A DNA stretch of 64,000 nucleotides, from the NCBI RefSeq assembly GCF_029894335.1, contig NZ_JARXZC010000010.1:1-64000 (forward strand), given 5' to 3'. Every line of letters starts with the position of its first letter. The first letter of the stretch is position 1. Source of the stretch: Kitasatospora sp. MAP5-34 (GTDB taxonomy: Bacteria; Actinomycetota; Actinomycetes; Streptomycetales; Streptomycetaceae). Of this stretch, positions 1-8,099 are shown piece after piece. Both the position numbers and the translations under genes were made by a program. The notes beneath the pieces are model-generated. The model was given only the letters and a program-made list of their open reading frames with translations. It was not told the origin of the DNA and did not search any database.

Positions 1-439
1 CGGACGGCGGCGCGCCCACGCCCAGGCTCAGCGGGGTGCCGCCGGCGGTGAGGAACCTGATCCGCTCGGTCAGGGTGTGGAACAGCTCCTCGAGGGCCTT
101 GCGGTCCTGGGCGACCACGTCGAAGGAGACGAAGGCGGCCGCAGCGGGTTGCGGGGTGAGGATGCCGGCCTGGTGTTCGCCGTGGAACGGCACGGCCGCG
201 TTCACCCCGCCCGCGTCGGCCGCCTCGGACCGGCCCGCGCCGATCAGGGTGAGGGCACCGCCGGCCAGTGCGGCCGAGGTCGCGCCGACTCCCAGCGCCG
301 CGCCGAGGAAGCTGCGGCGCGCCGGTCCGGCCGGACAGCCCGTGGCCGCAGGCTCCTGCGGGGGCTGTGCAGCGGCCACGGACTGGTGGGGGAAGGGGCA
401 GGAGCCGGTGGTCACGTTTTTCTCGTTCTGGGTAGTCAT
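1..439 (-). CDS. efeB: EfeB: Tat-exported DyP-type haem peroxidase (5' part only, cut by window edge)
   Basis: The first 146 residues are visible and the rest lies left of the window. Near residue 42 is a twin-arginine segment (ARRSFLGAA) followed by an Ala/Gly/Leu-rich hydrophobic stretch, as in Tat signal peptides. Then comes [10 protein letters not shown], the usual start of the mature EfeB/DyP fold, and a segment reading [11 protein letters not shown]. In the family this is the periplasmic haem-dependent partner of the EfeUOB iron system, proposed to oxidise ferrous iron or act on haem. The ATG overlaps the stop of the upstream efeUO gene by one base (TGATG), so the two are translationally coupled. 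Function is inferred from family and context. The catalytic Asp and haem-ligand His are outside the window. Confidence 0.9.
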   Translation of the reverse strand, partial: MTTQNEKNVTTGSCPFPHQSVAAAQPPQEPAATGCPAGPARRSFLGAALGVGATSAALAGGALTLIGAGRSEAADAGGVNAAVPFHGEHQAGILTPQPAAAAFVSFDVVAQDRKALEELFHTLTERIRFLTAGGTPLSLGVGAPPS

Positions 440-2532
440 CAGGCGGACTTCCGGATCTCAAGAAGGTCGGGGATCGGGGCGAGGTCTTCGAGGAGCTGGC
501 CGGTGGCGCCGTTGAGCCGCATCCGGGTCCGGGGGTCGAGCTGCTGCACGGGAGTCCAGCTGCCGTCCGCCCGGTGAGTAGCCGTCAGCAGGTCACTGAG
601 GTGCTTGAGACCGGCGTTCACGGTGGTCAGCGTCCGGGGGCTGCGCTGCTCGATCAGCGGCGCCAGGACGCTCAGGAGTTCCTGGGTTCCGGCCAGGTTG
701 GCCTGGGTGGTGGCCAGGTTGGTGCCGCTGCCCTGGTCGGTGTCGCCGGTGAGCTCGAACTGGAGGGTGTTCTCCAGGATTTCGTGGGTCCGCAGCGGCA
801 GGTCGGCGGCGTCGAACTGCTGGGTCGGGAAGGCCTTGGCGAGCCCGTCCACGTCCGAGGCCAGTTGGTCGGCGACGGGGGTCAGGTCGGCGGCGCTCTG
901 CTGGTGCCACAGGCCGTACTCCAGGCGGTGGAAGCCGCTGAAGTCCTGGTCGGTCACGCCGCCGGGCAGGCCGTCGGCCCGGCCGTTGATCTTCTGGTCG
1001 AAGTCCGCGAAGGTGCCGTAGGCGGCGCCCAGCGCGGAGTACTGGAGGTGCGCGGTCAGCCAGTCCGCCCGGGCGGCGTCCAGGTTGCCGTCGTGCAGAT
1101 CCGCCTGGAGCTTGTGGGTCTGCGTCGACAGGGTGGCCAGACCCGCCTGGACGAACGTCCGGTAGGAGTCCAGCGGCGCCTTCAGGTCGTCCTCCGACAC
1201 CGGGATGACGGCTTTCGCGTCCCGGGCGCCCGTGACGTGTACGGCGGCCGAGGTGACCGGCGTGCCGTCGGCGGGTACGCACCGCCAGGCGTAGTCGCCC
1301 TTGCCGATCGTCGCGGTCAGCGGCCGGGTCGTCCCGGGGGCGAGACCCTCGATCTCACCGTAGACCGCGTTCGTCGTCGGATCGATCAGGTACACCTCGG
1401 AGGTCCGGCCACCCGCGTTGTGCAGCTGGAACGTCTGCTGGCCGGGCTGCGGGGTGCTGAAACCCCTCCCGCACCGGTCCTTCGCGTCCGAGACGGTCAC
1501 GGTCGCGGTGGCGGCCGGCTTTCCCCCGCCGGCCACGATCGCTGTGCAGGCGAGGAGGCCGGGAACGGCGACCAGTGCCACCGGGACCGCCCAGCCGGGT
1601 CGGCGCTGCGGCTTGCCGGGGGCGGCCTCCGCCGTGGCGGGGTCCGTGGTGGGTGGGGAGGCCGGGCTCGCGGACCCGCCGCTCCGGCTGATGAGGCTGA
1701 ACAGCAACCGGCCGGGCCGGGGCATCCCGGGGCGGCGGAGGAAGAACGACATCACCACCGCCAGGTAGCCGAGGTAGCAGACGACCTGCAGCCAGGTCAT
1801 CTGCGGCGAGAGGTTGAAGACGCCCTGGAGCAGGGTGCCGTACCAGGAACCGGCGTCCCGGCCGGCGCCCAGGTGCACGGCGAGAGCCGAGTTGCCGGGC
1901 AGTACGCCGCCCTCCTGCAGGTCGCGCAGCCCGTACGCGAGGACGCCTGCGGCGATGACGACGAGCAGCACGCCGGTGCGGGTGAAGAACGCGGCCAGGT
2001 TGATCTTCAGTACCCGGCGGTACAGGGCCCAGCACGCGACGGTCGAGAGCAGCAGGCCCGCTGCCGCGCCCACCGCCGGACCGGCCGTCTGGCCGGCGGC
2101 CTGCATGTTGCTCCAGAGGAAGAGCGCGCTCTCCAGGCCCTCGCGGCCGACGGCCAGGAAGGCGGTGGTGATCAGCGCGCCCGCGCTCAGCTCCATGGCG
2201 GTGGTGACCTGTGCCCGCAGGTCGCCGGAGAGGCCGCGGGCCGAGCGGCGCATCCAGAAGATCATCACGGTGACGAAGCCGACCGCCACCACGCTCAGCG
2301 TCCCGCCGAAGACCTCCTGGGCGGAGGTGGAGAGGTTGGCGGTGGTGAAGGTGAGGACCGCGCCGAAGCTCAGGGCCAGTGCGGCCGCGGCCAGTACGCC
2401 GATCCAGACCTGGCGCAGCTTGGCCTGCTGGCCCGAGCGCACCACGGTGGCGACCAGGATGGAGACGACGAGCCCCGCTTCGAGCCCCTCTCTCAGCCCG
2501 ATCAGGAAACTCGGAAAAGCCGTGCTCCACAT
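439..2532 (-). CDS. Fused EfeU-EfeO iron uptake protein (FTR1 permease + cupredoxin/M75 domain)
   Basis: 697 residues from an ATG preceded by GGAGG; a longer open frame upstream lacks family sequence. Residues 1 to about 280 are an FTR1/EfeU permease with several membrane spans and two REGLE iron-binding motifs (residues 14-18, and the GREGLE near 130). A Pro/Ala-rich linker follows, then a further single hydrophobic segment near 340-360. The C-terminal half looks like EfeO: a cupredoxin-like region followed by an M75/imelysin-like helical domain with the motif [10 protein letters not shown] carrying the expected His and Glu. In most EfeUOB systems EfeU and EfeO are separate, EfeO being exported by its own signal. 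Here the extra membrane segment would anchor EfeO next to the permease. It forms an operon with efeB, which overlaps its stop. No IdeR/DmdR box was recognised upstream. Confidence 0.88.
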   Translation of the reverse strand: MWSTAFPSFLIGLREGLEAGLVVSILVATVVRSGQQAKLRQVWIGVLAAAALALSFGAVLTFTTANLSTSAQEVFGGTLSVVAVGFVTVMIFWMRRSARGLSGDLRAQVTTAMELSAGALITTAFLAVGREGLESALFLWSNMQAAGQTAGPAVGAAAGLLLSTVACWALYRRVLKINLAAFFTRTGVLLVVIAAGVLAYGLRDLQEGGVLPGNSALAVHLGAGRDAGSWYGTLLQGVFNLSPQMTWLQVVCYLGYLAVVMSFFLRRPGMPRPGRLLFSLISRSGGSASPASPPTTDPATAEAAPGKPQRRPGWAVPVALVAVPGLLACTAIVAGGGKPAATATVTVSDAKDRCGRGFSTPQPGQQTFQLHNAGGRTSEVYLIDPTTNAVYGEIEGLAPGTTRPLTATIGKGDYAWRCVPADGTPVTSAAVHVTGARDAKAVIPVSEDDLKAPLDSYRTFVQAGLATLSTQTHKLQADLHDGNLDAARADWLTAHLQYSALGAAYGTFADFDQKINGRADGLPGGVTDQDFSGFHRLEYGLWHQQSAADLTPVADQLASDVDGLAKAFPTQQFDAADLPLRTHEILENTLQFELTGDTDQGSGTNLATTQANLAGTQELLSVLAPLIEQRSPRTLTTVNAGLKHLSDLLTATHRADGSWTPVQQLDPRTRMRLNGATGQLLEDLAPIPDLLEIRKSA

Positions 2533-2896
2533 GGAAGTCCTCCTGGGTCTGCGCCGGGTGGCCGGCTGGGCTGGTGCGGACCGTCCCGGCTGTTCGGGTC
2601 GGGTAGGTCGGGCAGGTCGCGGCCGGGACACGAACACCTGTAGGGGCGCACGGGGAACAGGAGTTCGGCATCCTGCTCCACGACCTTCCTCGCCGGTTCG
2701 CCCCGGCACCATCTGGGAGAAAGCCCAGGGGGCCTACGACAGGGGGGAATTCAGAGATTGTCGGTAACCGGCGGGACGGCTGAGATGGAGACCGCACAGC
2801 GAGACAGCAGTGCGAATCCTGCGGCGGACAGACATCCGGTCCTGCCGCCCAGCCGTCCCGAACGCGGACTGCCTACCTGTGAGGGGTCAACAAGAG
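2533..2896. other. Divergent intergenic region, efeUO / redox cassette
   Basis: 364 bases without a convincing gene. It must hold the promoters of the iron operon (leftward) and of the accessory cassette (rightward). I see no clear iron box and no 20-bp lux-box-like dyad. The only notable sequences are imperfect repeats of GTCGGG/GGTCGG near 2595-2620 and a purine-rich Shine-Dalgarno (GAGGGG) before the ATG at 2897. Confidence 0.5.
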
Positions 2897-3541
2897 ATGA
2901 CTGTCCAGAGCGAGTTCAAGTACAAGACGTACGTCGAGAACATCCTGGCGCTCCCCTTCGAGAACCTCACCAGCCACGAGCTTCAGCAGGTCTGGTACCT
3001 CTCCTGGGTCGCCGCCGTCGAGTTCGGCGAGGCCCTGCGCCTGTCGCAGAAGATGTACCCGGACCACGCCGGCCTGCAGGAGATGATCCTCGGCGAGCTG
3101 GACACCACCAACCTGGCGCTGGAGGACTTCCAGGAGCCCAAGGACCACCACGAGTTCCTCTCCCACTTCCTCATCAAGCACGGCGTGATGGAGAAGATGG
3201 AGGCCGAGCTCGGCGAGCACGCGGCCACCTACCTGGCGGCCTGCCGCGCGCTGGACCCGCACACCCGTGCCATGACGGTCTTCAGCCGCGAGGAGGAGCT
3301 GGCGGGCATCTTCGCCCGGTTCCTGGACTCTGCCGAGGAGAACTGGGAGGCCCCCGGCCTCTACGCGTTCAAGCACTACCTGACCACGCACATCGTCCTG
3401 GACTCCAGCGAGGGCGGGCACCACGAGCTCACCAACGACTTCCCGATCGACGACGCCGTCTCGCCGTTCTACGAGGCCCGTTTCGAGAGCTTCCGGCTCG
3501 TCCCGTCGCTCGCCGCGAGTGGCGCGTACGACGCTGTCTGA
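2897..3541 (+). CDS. Haem-oxygenase-like, probable diiron oxidase/oxygenase
   Basis: 214 residues, all-helical in character. The ATG at 2897 follows GAGGGG; a longer frame starts at 2810 but its extra residues look non-coding. The C-terminal core reads HYLTTHIVLDSSEGGHHEL (160-178), matching the HIELDxxEHG-type signature of haem-oxygenase-like iron redox proteins (HDO/DUF3050-like). Likely metal ligands are His165, Asp169 and Glu172 or His175/176, with further candidates Glu67 or Glu76 and His84/85. Relatives perform N-oxygenation, C-C cleavage or desaturation of amino or fatty acids with O2. It is first in a cassette with a 2-oxoglutarate oxygenase, a racemase, a ferredoxin and an ETF, which suggests an amino-acid substrate and protein-supplied electrons. 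Substrate and reaction are unknown. Confidence 0.7.
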   Translation: MTVQSEFKYKTYVENILALPFENLTSHELQQVWYLSWVAAVEFGEALRLSQKMYPDHAGLQEMILGELDTTNLALEDFQEPKDHHEFLSHFLIKHGVMEKMEAELGEHAATYLAACRALDPHTRAMTVFSREEELAGIFARFLDSAEENWEAPGLYAFKHYLTTHIVLDSSEGGHHELTNDFPIDDAVSPFYEARFESFRLVPSLAASGAYDAV

Positions 3542-3677
3542 GCTGGTCCCCGCCACCGTGTTCACCCGTCGGCCGATGGTCCGTCCAGCCTTCCCCCGGG
3601 GCTGGGACGGGCCGTCGGCCGACTACCCCCACCGTCCCCGAGGACCGCCGTCCTCCGCTTCGCCAGAGGTGTGACAC

Positions 3678-4652
3678 ATGTCGACCGTTATCAGGGAACT
3701 CGCCATCACCGCCGAGGAGTCCGGCCAGATCCGCACGCACCTGGACGCCATCATGGCGGACGACCGGATGCCCGACCCGAACTACTTCGTGGAGCACTCG
3801 CACGTCCTGGCCCAGGAGCTCCCCCGTCGCGTCCGCGAGGCGTTCTACACGTTCGGCCGTTGTGAGGTCACCTCGGCGCTGCACGTCACGGGGAACCCCG
3901 TGCTGCGGGACGGGCCCGGCCCGACGCCGGTGACCTACGTCGAGGAGGAACCGGGGTACCGGCTGAACGACGCCCAGATCCTGCACGGTCTCTACGGCAG
4001 CCTGCTGGGCGAGCCGGTCGGCTTCACCTCGCAGCGCAAGGGCAGCATCTTCAACACGATCACCCCGATGCCCTCGCTGTCCGGCGTGGCCAACTCCAGC
4101 TCCGGGTCCATGTTCGACTTCGGCTTCCACATCGAGGATGCCTTCCACCCGACCCGCGCGGAGTTCATCGGCCTCGCCTGCATGCGCAACGACGAGCGTG
4201 CCGCGACCACCATCTCGAACGTCGACGGTGTCGAGCTGACCGAGGAGGAGCTGGACGCCCTCTTCGAGCCGCAGTTCGTCATCGGGCACAACCCGATCCA
4301 CTCGACCTCCGGGGTGATCTCGGAGGAGAAGCTGAGCGTCTTCTTCGGTCCGCGCGAGCGCCCGTACGTCCGGATCAACTTCGCGACCCTCAAGGTCGAG
4401 GACTACGACGGGGTGCCCCGGCGGGCGCTGGAGAAGGTGCGGCAGCACTTCGAGGACAACCGGGCCCAACTCGTGCTGCAGGCTGGGGACTTCGTCTACA
4501 TCGACAACTTCCGTTGCGCGCACGCCCGGGACGCCTTCGACCCGCTGCCGCCGGGCAAGGCCCGCTGGCTCTCCCGGGTGGTCTTCGCCACCGACCTGCG
4601 CAAATCCCGTGAACTGCGGGGTAGCACCGTCACCCGCGCCATCGCGGCCTGA
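3678..4652 (+). CDS. Fe(II)/2-oxoglutarate oxygenase, clavaminate synthase/VioC-like
   Basis: 324 residues, a typical length. The ATG at 3678 follows AGAGGTG. The facial triad is readable: His151-x-Glu153 in FHIEDAFHP (the HxE variant typical of clavaminate synthase, VioC and AsnO-like enzymes, rather than HxD), distal His282 in RCAHARDAF, and Arg296 exactly 14 residues later to bind the 2-oxoglutarate carboxylate, followed by WLSRV. Such enzymes hydroxylate or desaturate free or tethered amino acids (Arg, Lys, Asn). No carrier protein or NRPS lies nearby, so a free amino acid is the more likely substrate. It sits between the haem-oxygenase-like gene and the racemase; the racemase ATG starts four bases after its stop, so they are probably cotranscribed. 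Confidence 0.88.
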   Translation: MSTVIRELAITAEESGQIRTHLDAIMADDRMPDPNYFVEHSHVLAQELPRRVREAFYTFGRCEVTSALHVTGNPVLRDGPGPTPVTYVEEEPGYRLNDAQILHGLYGSLLGEPVGFTSQRKGSIFNTITPMPSLSGVANSSSGSMFDFGFHIEDAFHPTRAEFIGLACMRNDERAATTISNVDGVELTEEELDALFEPQFVIGHNPIHSTSGVISEEKLSVFFGPRERPYVRINFATLKVEDYDGVPRRALEKVRQHFEDNRAQLVLQAGDFVYIDNFRCAHARDAFDPLPPGKARWLSRVVFATDLRKSRELRGSTVTRAIAA

Positions 4653-4656
4653 GCCG

Positions 4657-5544
4657 ATGACCACCAGCTACCTGCAGTCCCCACCGGGGCGCGGCGTGGC
4701 CATCCCGCGCAGCCGTCCCGTCGTGATCTACGACTCGGGTGTCGGCGGCCTCACCGTGGCCCGGCATCTGGTCCAACTGATGCCCTCGGAAGACCTGTTG
4801 TTCGTCGCCGACAACGGGTGGTTCCCGTACGGGGACAAGAACGATCTGGCGCTGAGAGCCCGGATCTACGGGGTTCTGCACGCGATCACCGAGTCCGCCA
4901 ACCCCCGCGCGATCGTCATCGCCTGCAACACGGCCTCCACGGCGGTGGCGTCGAGCCTCGACGACCTCGGCGCGGGGGTGCCGATCTTCCCCGTCATTCC
5001 GCCCGTCGAGCAGACGGCCCAGGCCGTCCGGGGCGGCACGGTCGCTCTGCTCGGCACCCCCAGCACGACCCGCCGCTCGCTGGTGCGGCGGCTGATCGAG
5101 CAGCAACAGGGGGTCGCCAACTTCGAGTTGATCGGCTCCATGGAGCTGGTCCACCTGGCGGAGAAGAAGCTGGCGGGCCAGCAGGTGTCGGCAGACGAGG
5201 TCACCGAGGCGCTCGACGCGGTCGTCCCGGCCTCGGTACGGGCCGGGGTGGACGGGGTGATCCTCGCCTGCACGCACTTCCCGTGGCTGCTGGAGGAGCT
5301 CCAGCCGGCCTTCCCGAACGCGCGGGTGTGGAGCGACCCGGCCCGGGACGTCGCGCGGAAGGTCATGTCGCAGGTGCCGGCGCGGGTCCGATCCCCGCGC
5401 GAAGACGTGACGCGGGTGCTGAATCTGACGAGCAGTCACAATCGGGACGAGCTCGGGCCGGTCTTCGCCCGCCACGGATTCTGGGCCGGTCCGTCGCTCG
5501 CCTTCGGCTCGAACGTCTACGCCACGTCCCTGCAAACCGGATGA
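4657..5544 (+). CDS. Aspartate/glutamate racemase family protein (MurI-like)
   Basis: 295 residues. It shows the glutamate racemase signature: YDSGVGGLTV with Asp26-Ser27, the first catalytic cysteine Cys90 in ACNTAS, and the second Cys205 in ACTHFP. These two cysteines perform cofactor-independent racemisation by opposite-face proton transfer. The gene is embedded in an oxidative accessory cassette rather than a cell-wall operon, starts four bases after the upstream oxygenase stop and is followed by a ferredoxin 13 bases on. It may therefore be a dedicated racemase giving a D-amino acid intermediate or acting on an oxidised amino acid. A spare murI copy is the alternative. N-terminal residues 1-20 are a non-conserved extension. 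Confidence 0.85.
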   Translation: MTTSYLQSPPGRGVAIPRSRPVVIYDSGVGGLTVARHLVQLMPSEDLLFVADNGWFPYGDKNDLALRARIYGVLHAITESANPRAIVIACNTASTAVASSLDDLGAGVPIFPVIPPVEQTAQAVRGGTVALLGTPSTTRRSLVRRLIEQQQGVANFELIGSMELVHLAEKKLAGQQVSADEVTEALDAVVPASVRAGVDGVILACTHFPWLLEELQPAFPNARVWSDPARDVARKVMSQVPARVRSPREDVTRVLNLTSSHNRDELGPVFARHGFWAGPSLAFGSNVYATSLQTG

Positions 5545-5557
5545 GAAGAGGTCGGTC

Positions 5558-5890
5558 ATGACCGCCGCCGCCACGAAACGCATCTTCGTCTGCAACAACA
5601 AACGTGTCACCCCGACCTCCTGCGGCCTCCGGCTGGACGCCTCGGGCGCGGCCGACCAGCTGACGGAACTCCTCGCGGAGCGGGCGGACACCGGTACCGA
5701 GTACCAGGTGATCAAGAGCAAGTGCCTGGGACGCTGCCAACTCGGGCCCGTGCTGGGGGTCTTCCCGGACAACGCCTGGTACACGTACGAGGACCGCGAG
5801 GACCTCGGCGAGATCGTGTCGGAGCACCTGGAGAACGGGCGTCCTGTCGAACGACTGGCCATCAGAAGGAACACCAGAAGCGCTGCGTGA
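5558..5890 (+). CDS. Thioredoxin-like [2Fe-2S] ferredoxin
   Basis: 110 residues. The cysteine pattern is that of thioredoxin-fold [2Fe-2S] proteins (NuoE/Aquifex ferredoxin type): a first pair in CNNKRVTPTSCG (Cys13 and Cys23) and a second pair in KCLGRCQLGP (Cys53 and Cys57). A short aromatic C-terminal section follows (NAWYTYEDRED). It would pass single electrons and lies between the oxygenase/racemase genes and a fused ETF, so the simplest reading is that it is part of the electron supply to the haem-oxygenase-like diiron enzyme. The direct repeat AGCCGTACGGC in the 123 bases downstream (near 5895 and 5920) has no known role. Confidence 0.82.
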   Translation: MTAAATKRIFVCNNKRVTPTSCGLRLDASGAADQLTELLAERADTGTEYQVIKSKCLGRCQLGPVLGVFPDNAWYTYEDREDLGEIVSEHLENGRPVERLAIRRNTRSAA

Positions 5891-6013
5891 CAAGCCGTAC
5901 GGCGGGCCTGCGGGCCAGCCGTACGGCAAGCGCATGACCGGCCGCACGACCAGGGCCGCCCGACCCGGCCGCCTGACCAACTGACGTCCCCCTCAAGGAT
6001 GCGAGGCCGTAAC

Positions 6014-7834
6014 GTGTCTGCGACACCCACGAGACCGCTGTCGGTCGCCGTGCTCGTCAAACAGGTCCCCCGCCCGGACGAGCTCCGGCTGGGTTCCGAC
6101 AACCGTCTGTCGCGCTCCGGCGTCCAGCACGAGATGAACCCGTACTGCCGCCGGGCGGTGGCTGCCGGGGTCGCCGCGGCGGAGGCGAGCGGTGGCACCA
6201 GCACCGTCCTCACGCTGGGACCTCCGGCGGCCGAGGACTGCCTGCGCGAGGCGGTGGCCTGGGGCGCCGACCGTGGCGTCCTGATCACCGACCCGGTCTT
6301 CGCCGGCAGTGACACGCTCGCCACCGCACGGGCGTTGGCGGCGGCGCTGGACAGACTGGGCCCGTTCGACCTCGTCCTGTGCGGACGGAACTCGGTCGAC
6401 GCGGACACCGCGCAGATGCCGGCCCAGCTCGCCGAACTGCTGGACTGGCCGATGGCCGGTGGCGTGCGCGAGCTGAGCTTCGAGGCGGACGCCGTCCGGG
6501 TCAGCTGTGAGCACGACGACGGCCGACTGGACGCCCGGGTGACCCTGCCCGCCGTGCTCACCTGCGCGGAGCGGCTCATCGACCCGGCGAAGGTCGGCGC
6601 CGAGGGCCGGGCCGCAGTCCCGGCGGACCGCATCCTCCGGCTCGCCGCAGCCGACCTGGGCCCCGGCCCCTGGGGCGAGCAGGCCAGCCCCACCACGGTG
6701 GGGGAGACCCGGCAGGTCGAGGCCGAGCGCTGGGGTCTGCGCTACGGCGGGGACGAGGACGAAGTCCGGCGGGCGGTCGCCCTGTTGGCCTGCCACGACG
6801 TCTTCGAACCGGCGCCCGCCGAGACGGCTGGTCCGGCCCGGTCCGGCGGTCACGGCACGGCCCCGAGCGGCCCGATCGTGGTGCTGGCCGAACCAGGCAG
6901 GCTCACCGCCACCCGGGACCTGCTGGGCGAGGCTGCCCGGCTGGCCGGCGGGCGCGGCGGAGTCGTCGTACTCAGCACCGAACCGCTGGACACCGCCGAG
7001 GCGGGCCGATGGGGCGCGGACCTGGTGGTACCGGTCTGCGGCGCCGAGGCGGAGGAGGACGTCGCCACCGCGCTCACCAACTGGTGCCTGGAGAACTCCC
7101 CCTGGGCGGTACTCGCCCCATCGACCATGTGGGGACGGGAGGTTGCCGCACGGGCCGCCGCCCGGCTGGGAGCCGGCCTGGCCGGGGACGCCATCGAACT
7201 GGAAGCCGACGAACGCGGGTTGGTCTGTTGGAAGCCGGCCTTCAGCGGCGCGCTGGTCGCCGCCGTGCGGTTCCGCTCGGCGGTCCAGCTGGCGACGGTC
7301 CGTGGCGGTGTGCTGCGGACGGCGCCCCCCAGAGACGCGGTGGCGCAGCTGGCCCCCGAGGTGACGGTGTCGCCGCGCGGGCGGGTCGTGATCGCGCTGC
7401 GTACGCGTGACGACGACGTGGACGCGCTGGCCGGGGCACAGACCGTGGTCGCCGTGGGCGCGGGTGTGGCCCCGGAGGACTATCCGCTGCTGCGCCCGCT
7501 GCTCGACCTGCTGGGAGCCGAGCTGGCCGCCACCCGCAAGGTGACGGACCGGGGTTGGCAGCCGAGAGCCCGTCAGATCGGCATCACCGGCCGCAGTGTG
7601 GCGCCGAGATTATTCATCGCCATCGGCACCAGCGGCCGCTTCAACCACCTGGCCGGCGCCCGTGGCGCGGACGTGATCCTGGCCGTCAACAACGATCCGG
7701 GCGCGCCGGTCTTCGAGGCGGCGGACGTCGGCCTGGTCGCCGACTGGCGGCAGGCCGTGCCCTGGCTGGTCCGCGCGGTGGCCGCACTGCGGCAGCCGGT
7801 GGCCGAGCCTGCGGCGGCCGTGGCGGCCGCCTGA
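6014..7834 (+). CDS. Fused electron-transfer flavoprotein (EtfB-EtfA)
   Basis: 606 residues from the GTG at 6014 (GAGG seven bases upstream); an ATG at 5999 is a poorer alternative. Residues 1 to about 255 match the ETF beta subunit (VLVKQVP start, then CGRNSVDADTAQMPAQLAE). After a Gly/Ala/Pro linker near 255-275 the alpha subunit follows, ending in the FAD-binding signature GRSVAPRLFIAIGTSGR, then HLAGARGADVILAVNNDP. ETFs usually have two separate subunits; this fusion keeps both AMP/FAD halves. It would move electrons to or from a partner dehydrogenase or, in this cassette, toward the ferredoxin and oxygenase. Codon 533 is TTA (7610-7612), next to a rare AGA, which would make translation depend on the developmental bldA tRNA. 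It is the last gene before a strong terminator. Confidence 0.88.
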   Translation: MSATPTRPLSVAVLVKQVPRPDELRLGSDNRLSRSGVQHEMNPYCRRAVAAGVAAAEASGGTSTVLTLGPPAAEDCLREAVAWGADRGVLITDPVFAGSDTLATARALAAALDRLGPFDLVLCGRNSVDADTAQMPAQLAELLDWPMAGGVRELSFEADAVRVSCEHDDGRLDARVTLPAVLTCAERLIDPAKVGAEGRAAVPADRILRLAAADLGPGPWGEQASPTTVGETRQVEAERWGLRYGGDEDEVRRAVALLACHDVFEPAPAETAGPARSGGHGTAPSGPIVVLAEPGRLTATRDLLGEAARLAGGRGGVVVLSTEPLDTAEAGRWGADLVVPVCGAEAEEDVATALTNWCLENSPWAVLAPSTMWGREVAARAAARLGAGLAGDAIELEADERGLVCWKPAFSGALVAAVRFRSAVQLATVRGGVLRTAPPRDAVAQLAPEVTVSPRGRVVIALRTRDDDVDALAGAQTVVAVGAGVAPEDYPLLRPLLDLLGAELAATRKVTDRGWQPRARQIGITGRSVAPRLFIAIGTSGRFNHLAGARGADVILAVNNDPGAPVFEAADVGLVADWRQAVPWLVRAVAALRQPVAEPAAAVAAA

Positions 7835-7882
7835 ACGACGCCGGTCGCGCCCCGACCGGTCACCCGGTGTCCGCCGGGCCTT

Positions 7883-7917
7883 GCACCGCCCGGAGACCCG
7901 AGGTCTCCGGGCGGTGC
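7883..7917 (+). terminator. Strong hairpin terminator after the ETF gene
   Basis: Perfect 16-bp stem (7883-7898 with 7902-7917) and a 3-base loop, beginning 49 bases after the ETF stop, followed by TCGTTGT. It closes the first transcription unit of the redox cassette (2897-7834) and implies a separate promoter for the downstream exporter. Confidence 0.85.
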
Positions 7918-7936
7918 TCGTTGTACCCGGGCGAGC

Positions 7937-7964
7937 ACTGCGCGTGAATCTCCTACTGCGCGTG
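7937..7964 (+). promoter_or_regulatory. 18-bp-spaced direct repeat upstream of the exporter gene
   Basis: ACTGCGCGTG occurs at 7937-7946 and again at 7955-7964, inside the 182-base region between the terminator and the EamA start. A looser dyad CGTGAA/TTCACG (near 7943 and 7968) overlaps it. Position and spacing suit a regulator site; the nearby LuxR-type protein is the obvious candidate. Binding is inference. Confidence 0.35.
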
Positions 7965-8099
7965 CGCGTTCACGGCGTCCGGCCCGAGTGGCGGCCCCTA
8001 GCGTGGGAACGCGCTCTAAAGCCGTCCGTGCACGGTCGGGGCGCATACCCTTCTATCCGTCCAGTGGCCCCCGGCCGCTGTCACTTGGAGAGTTTTCAG

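Noticed and set aside
574..2643. 689-residue open frame on the plus strand opposite efeUO
   Set aside because: Composition (Arg/Gly/Val-rich, no domain) is that of a high-GC shadow frame; the opposite strand encodes a clear EfeU-EfeO protein.
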